This document shows positions 61,701 to 64,000 of a DNA stretch of 64,000 bases, piece after piece (within the stretch, counting starts at the first letter, position 1; each line of letters opens with the position of its first letter). The DNA comes from BS150m-G50 sp964517435 (lineage in GTDB: Bacteria > CAIWAD01 > BS150m-G50), in the NCBI GenBank assembly GCA_964517435.1, contig CAZFEC010000003.1, positions 1-64,000 on the forward strand. The letters run 5' to 3'. Below the pieces are notes generated by a model. The model was not told the origin of the DNA, searched no databases, and saw only the letters and a program-made list of their open reading frames with translations. The position numbers were made by a program, and so were the translations under genes.

Positions 61701-61812
61701 CGCCGCCACCCTCGACGGTGAGTACCTGCTGCTGGGCAATACCAGTATGTCGCAGTGGACCATGCCACTGAGCGGTGAGTTCGGTTTCTACCATGTAACC
61801 GCGCAAGACTGA
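58726..61812 (+). CDS. Gingipain-like C25 cysteine peptidase without sorting domain
   Basis: 1028 aa. Ribosome site AGAAGGAGG precedes the ATG. A signal peptide (about 1-19), a propeptide-like beta domain (to about 220) and the C25 domain (about 230-570) are clear, with His430 in 'NYCGHGST' and Cys463 in 'SVACVNGQF'. An Ig-like domain, a MAM/jelly-roll-like domain ('YWSDDCEAAGDWTHSAPGGW') and a fibronectin-III domain ('LTWSPSAGAISYNIYGAA') follow, ending 'YHVTAQD'. It lacks the YPNPFN-type sorting domain of the first C25 protein but shares its final module with the C1A peptidase just upstream, so those two may use the same export or anchoring route. Confidence 0.92.
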   Translation: MRFKLSLFLGLLLATTTFATQHSLNGVTVTGVRVVDGSWGNTTLEYTLAGFDSEELQIDGDPYYRITTSDAAVWQEAGAPALPRSSVSIVIPDQAGTSLEILASDYTDFTGLRPEPSKGVITRDVDPATVPYTFGAAYDREIFPAAITDLSAPYIMRDFRGQVVHFQPFQWLPQSGALRVYSRILVRIATDNRAGVNEILRAQLPGVVDGDFNQIYRRHFVNFVADERYTPLEEQGNLLIITNDAFHTEMEPFLAWKLQKGIPTELVDLSTIGYTSTAVQNYVQNYYDTIGLTFLLLVGDAADVPTPSAAGGSSDPTYSLLAGSDTYPEIFVGRFSGETPTQVATMVERTIEYERNAATATWYHKGTGVASNQGPGDDGEYDNEHMDNIRLDLLGYTYTVVDQIYDPTGTAAQVSAALNDGRSIVNYCGHGSTTSWGSTGFSNTHVNSLTNNNMLPFIQSVACVNGQFNGYTCFAEAWLRATNGGEPTGAVAMYASSINQSWNSPMCGQDEMIDLLTQDQKNTYGGITFNGSMQMMDEYGSDGQNMFLTWHIFGDPSVQLRTDSPAPLSVTHAGAMFPTAESYEVTATGVDRALCALYGEGVLYGYAYTNAAGNAVIPIDPMPPVGQALTLTVTAYNYTTHQSLVDVIPPSGPYVVFDACTVEDANGELNPGESPALTIALENVGVETAVGVYAVLTTTDPYVTVLDGDEFYGDMVAGAVVSAPSGFQVQVAAGTPEDHLVSFTLTAEAAGEWSWDSHFDLTVRFIYEEYWSDDCEAAGDWTHSAPGGWVDQWHLSSEDYQSPTHSWKCGDTGTGVYANLLDARLVSPLLEIRPYSRISFLHRIDGEVSGAYPDSAYDGGICEISVDGLNWTQATPSSGGYNKYFRWESGGGSPATHPFNGGTPCWSGSFGWQQTEIALGDYADQTIQLRFRFGSDQGGGSEGWYLDDFSLVGIAQGGELDPVTDLAISVTDGFVNLTWSPSAGAISYNIYGAATLDGEYLLLGNTSMSQWTMPLSGEFGFYHVTAQD

Positions 61813-61855
61813 CGGTAATCTATTGCGAACGATAATCTCATTCGACATGTGATAC

Positions 61856-61884
61856 GTAGGGGCGGGTTTCAAACCCGCCCCTAC
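61856..61884. repeat. 29-nt near-perfect hairpin of REP-like type
   Basis: GTAGGGGCGGGTTT (61856-61869), a single C, then the exact complement (61871-61884). This GC-rich 'GGGGCGGGTTTcAAACCCGCCCC' palindrome is a type of dispersed intergenic element seen in many bacterial genomes. It lies between two convergent genes and could act in transcription termination. Most of it recurs right of the gap (62010-62034). Confidence 0.85.
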
Positions 61885-61909
61885 ATCTTTGCCCCAACCG
61901 CTACCGGAT

Positions 61910-62009
61910 NNNNNNNNNNNNNNNNNNNNNNNNNNNNNNNNNNNNNNNNNNNNNNNNNNNNNNNNNNNNNNNNNNNNNNNNNNNNNNNNNNNNNNNNNNN
62001 NNNNNNNNN
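61910..62009. other. Assembly gap (100 N)
   Basis: Exactly 100 unknown bases. The 50 bp to the left (61860-61909) and the 50 bp to the right (62010-62059) are identical, which suggests two contig ends that overlap rather than missing DNA. Neither neighbouring gene is interrupted. Confidence 0.98.
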
Positions 62010-62050
62010 GGGCGGGTTTCAAACCCGCCCCTACATCTTTGCCCCAACCG

Positions 62051-63547
62051 CTACCGGATCAGTGTCATCTTACGCGTCGCCTCGGCGCCACCCGATCTGA
62101 GACGATAGAAATACACGCCTGACGCTAATTCGCTGCCGTCAAAGTCGATCCGGTGGTTACCGGCCGCCAGATGGCCGGCCACCGGCAGCGCCACCGGTTC
62201 TCCCCGCAGGTTGAACAACCGCAGCTCGGTATAGCCGGGTGCGCTCAATTCAAAGCGGAAGGTAGTGCGAGGATTGAATGGATTCGGATAGTTCGGTTCC
62301 AGGCGCAGGGCGGCCGGTTGGCGGAATTCGGTCGTCTCACCGCAACAGGGCACCCAGACCGGATGGCCGACACTCGCGATCGGCTGACCGCCGGCGTAGA
62401 GAGTGAAATGCGGTTCCAGCCAATTGTCGCAGGGAGCGCCTGTCGCCCGCAGCGCGAACAGCGCGCTGCCTCGCTCGCCGGGTACCAGTCGCGGCGGCTG
62501 GAGAGGCTGCAACTGATCGCATCCATCCCAGAGCAGCCCCGGCGGTAGTACGGCCTGCACGAAGAGCGGTTGACTGACAACTTCGCCCCGGTTCCACGCC
62601 GACAACCGCAGCGCGATCGTTTCCGGCATCAGCTCACCCTCCACACAACCGTATTCTGCGGCACTCGTGACGGTAACGGTCGGGAGCGAATCAACCGCGC
62701 ATGTGCGGGGGGAACCGTAGAGGGTACTCCAACCGCAGTCTGCTCCCGGCGGTAGTACACCCTCTTCCCAGTTGATGACTACGGCGGCGTCGTAGTAGGT
62801 CGCATTCTCCCGCAACGGCTCCGGATCATTCCGGTAGAGCGGCGCCCACTCCCCGATCAGGAAGCGAGCCGGCGGCGTGACGCCGGAACCGGAGAGAATG
62901 CCGCAGGCGGCCGGTGTCGCGGCGGGGGCGGGAGCGCATGACCGGACCTCCCAGACCGCTGGCATCGCAGCGGGCTGATCACAACACTGCTGAAGTGGCA
63001 GCAGCCCGCCCGTGGTCCCGATCATGGCACAATCATTGTCTCCCTGCTGCGGATCCAGCAACAGGGACAGCTCCACCTCGCGCGGGAAGTCGCCCAGGTT
63101 GCGTGAGGTGAAATCGATCCGCAACACTTGCCGGCCGCCCATCAACGTCACTACGGTAAGATCCTGCTGCAACCGCACCGAAGACGCCCGCCAGATCGTG
63201 CGAATTCCACCGGCATGAGAGTGGGGCTGACCGAGCATCTCCAACGCGCGACAGACGATCGTGGCCGTTGAGTAGCAGATGCCGTCCACCTGCAACCGCA
63301 CTCCGCCGCTCCAGGGCGTGCGTTCCCAACCGTAGAGTAAACCGACGCCATCCGGCTCAGCGACAGTGAAACACCCGTTGGCGAGACTGACCCGCAGGCT
63401 TAACCGATCATCATCCAGTTGAATGAAATCCGTCGGACCGCCGGCCGGCGCCCCCTGCCGCTTCCAGCCGTCATAATCGGTAAGGTCGCCTGCCCGCAGG
63501 AGCGACGCCAGCAGCACAACGACGGTACAGATTGAACCTAACAACAC
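62051..63547 (-). CDS. Secreted protein of unknown function with C-terminal sorting domain
   Basis: 498 aa from a GTG at 63547, which has GGAGGAGG about 5 nt upstream. After a signal peptide the body is beta-rich and unusually cysteine-rich (for example 'QQCCDQP', 'WVPCCGE', paired Cys likely to form disulfides). I recognise no catalytic domain. Residues about 415-498 are a sorting domain ('YPNPFNPRTTF', 'LFNLRGEPV', 'SGVYFYRLR', 'KMTLIR'). It converges with the C25 gene across the repeat and gap. Confidence 0.8.
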   Translation of the reverse strand: MLLGSICTVVVLLASLLRAGDLTDYDGWKRQGAPAGGPTDFIQLDDDRLSLRVSLANGCFTVAEPDGVGLLYGWERTPWSGGVRLQVDGICYSTATIVCRALEMLGQPHSHAGGIRTIWRASSVRLQQDLTVVTLMGGRQVLRIDFTSRNLGDFPREVELSLLLDPQQGDNDCAMIGTTGGLLPLQQCCDQPAAMPAVWEVRSCAPAPAATPAACGILSGSGVTPPARFLIGEWAPLYRNDPEPLRENATYYDAAVVINWEEGVLPPGADCGWSTLYGSPRTCAVDSLPTVTVTSAAEYGCVEGELMPETIALRLSAWNRGEVVSQPLFVQAVLPPGLLWDGCDQLQPLQPPRLVPGERGSALFALRATGAPCDNWLEPHFTLYAGGQPIASVGHPVWVPCCGETTEFRQPAALRLEPNYPNPFNPRTTFRFELSAPGYTELRLFNLRGEPVALPVAGHLAAGNHRIDFDGSELASGVYFYRLRSGGAEATRKMTLIR

Positions 63548-63980
63548 GATACCTCCTCCTTCCAGTTTTGAGATATGGCAGTGGAGCAGGCAGGCAGGTG
63601 AAGCGGCTGCGACTGACGGGCTGTGCGCCGGCAGCAGCTACAGTCACAACGAATTCGCTACCGCAAACACCGTGCCGTCGCTACCGGCCGACGTCCAGAC
63701 TACGGCAATCGAATCTCTGACATCAGCTTACGGCAAGAGCGGCATTGACGACCGCCTGTCGCCGGGAGTGGAGGTATCAGGGAATGCCGGCGGAGCCGGA
63801 TCATTCCTGAAAATCAACCTGTCCAGACGGGTTGACAGAAACAGTTGGCATATTGTCAGGAGTCGCGTTATTCTATGTCGCGAAAAGCGCTTTTAGCACA
63901 AGCCGCTACTTCAGCAGAGTCATACCGGCCTGCTGGCGACATGAGTTGCCTTTCTGAAACAGAAATAGAGGAGGAATCGC
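63548..63980. other. Intergenic region near the right edge
   Basis: About 430 bp between a minus-strand gene and the next plus-strand gene, so it should contain two divergent promoters. A TTGACA occurs at 63832-63837 but without a good -10 at the right distance. No RNA gene is apparent. Confidence 0.4.
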
Positions 63981-64000
63981 ATGGACGCGACAGTAAAGGC
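63981..64000 (+). CDS. Start of a gene cut by the window edge
   Basis: ATG at 63981 preceded by GAGGAGGAATCGC, a strong ribosome site. Only the first codons (M-D-A-T-V-K) are in the window, so the product cannot be named. Confidence 0.5.

Overview
The window is high-GC bacterial DNA with dense coding and few gaps. Five secreted proteins end in the 'YPNPFN ... GVY ... LLxK' type of C-terminal secretion/sorting domain (the type IX-like family). Together with gingipain-type C25 peptidases, DUF5916 and DUF5683 proteins, a choice-of-anchor V protein and a lectin-like C1 peptidase, this points to a Gram-negative lineage of the FCB superphylum, most likely an uncultured candidate phylum. There is one 100-N scaffold gap (61910-62009), so this is probably a metagenome-assembled or draft genome. 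No type IX secretion machinery gene lies in the window.

Layout. 0.2-5.3 kb: three secreted proteins (a sulfatase-modifying-factor-like protein, a CxxCH anchor-V protein, and a 14-repeat propeller-like protein). 5.4-7.5 kb: threonine aldolase and a DUF4105 membrane protein. 7.5-10.9 kb: an orphan hybrid histidine kinase behind a strong promoter and a long leader. 11.1-12.7 kb: a DUF481 outer-membrane protein and an MscS channel on the minus strand. 13.1-15.8 kb: a DUF5916/CBM9-like protein. 15.8-18.6 kb: saccharopine dehydrogenase plus lysine-ketoglutarate reductase, a lysine-degradation pair behind a palindrome-overlapped promoter. 18.6-19.7 kb: a beta-propeller protein. 19.75-22.65 kb: six small-to-medium unknown genes in a tight minus-strand operon whose predicted transcript starts with a 13-bp perfect stem-loop. 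23.0-26.7 kb: the first C25 peptidase. 26.8-31.9 kb: RidA, DUF5683, an NSS transporter, PurF and a polytopic membrane protein. 32.0-36.6 kb: a helicase fused to a DnaQ-like exonuclease (MrfA+MrfB-like), coupled to a transglutaminase-like lipoprotein. 36.7-40.4 kb: tRNA-Pro(CGG), LeuS, a PepSY-TM-like protein and a DUF4920-like lipoprotein. 40.5-49.0 kb: a minus-strand proteolysis operon (M16, M1, TPR, S8). 49.4-51.3 kb: HflK and HflC. 51.3-53.7 kb: a PduT-like Fe-S shell protein and a PduS-like flavo/Fe-S oxidoreductase, bracketed by iterated repeat DNA. 53.7-55.9 kb: ADP-forming acyl-CoA synthetase with a 51-bp duplicated 3' end. 56.3-61.8 kb: a C1A peptidase and a second C25 peptidase. 62.0-63.5 kb: a further sorted secreted protein. 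63.98 kb: the first codons of a truncated gene.

Reading the genes together, the organism looks like a protein and amino-acid degrader. It has six secreted or periplasmic peptidases, a sodium-coupled amino-acid-type transporter, threonine aldolase, the saccharopine route for lysine, an energy-conserving ADP-forming acyl-CoA synthetase, and part of a bacterial microcompartment electron-transfer module. That metabolic reading is inference. The most unusual features are the unknown six-gene operon with its 5' stem-loop, the fused helicase-exonuclease, the detached PduT/PduS pair inside repeat islands, and the octamer GTGATACA, which occurs 12 times where about one or two would be expected.
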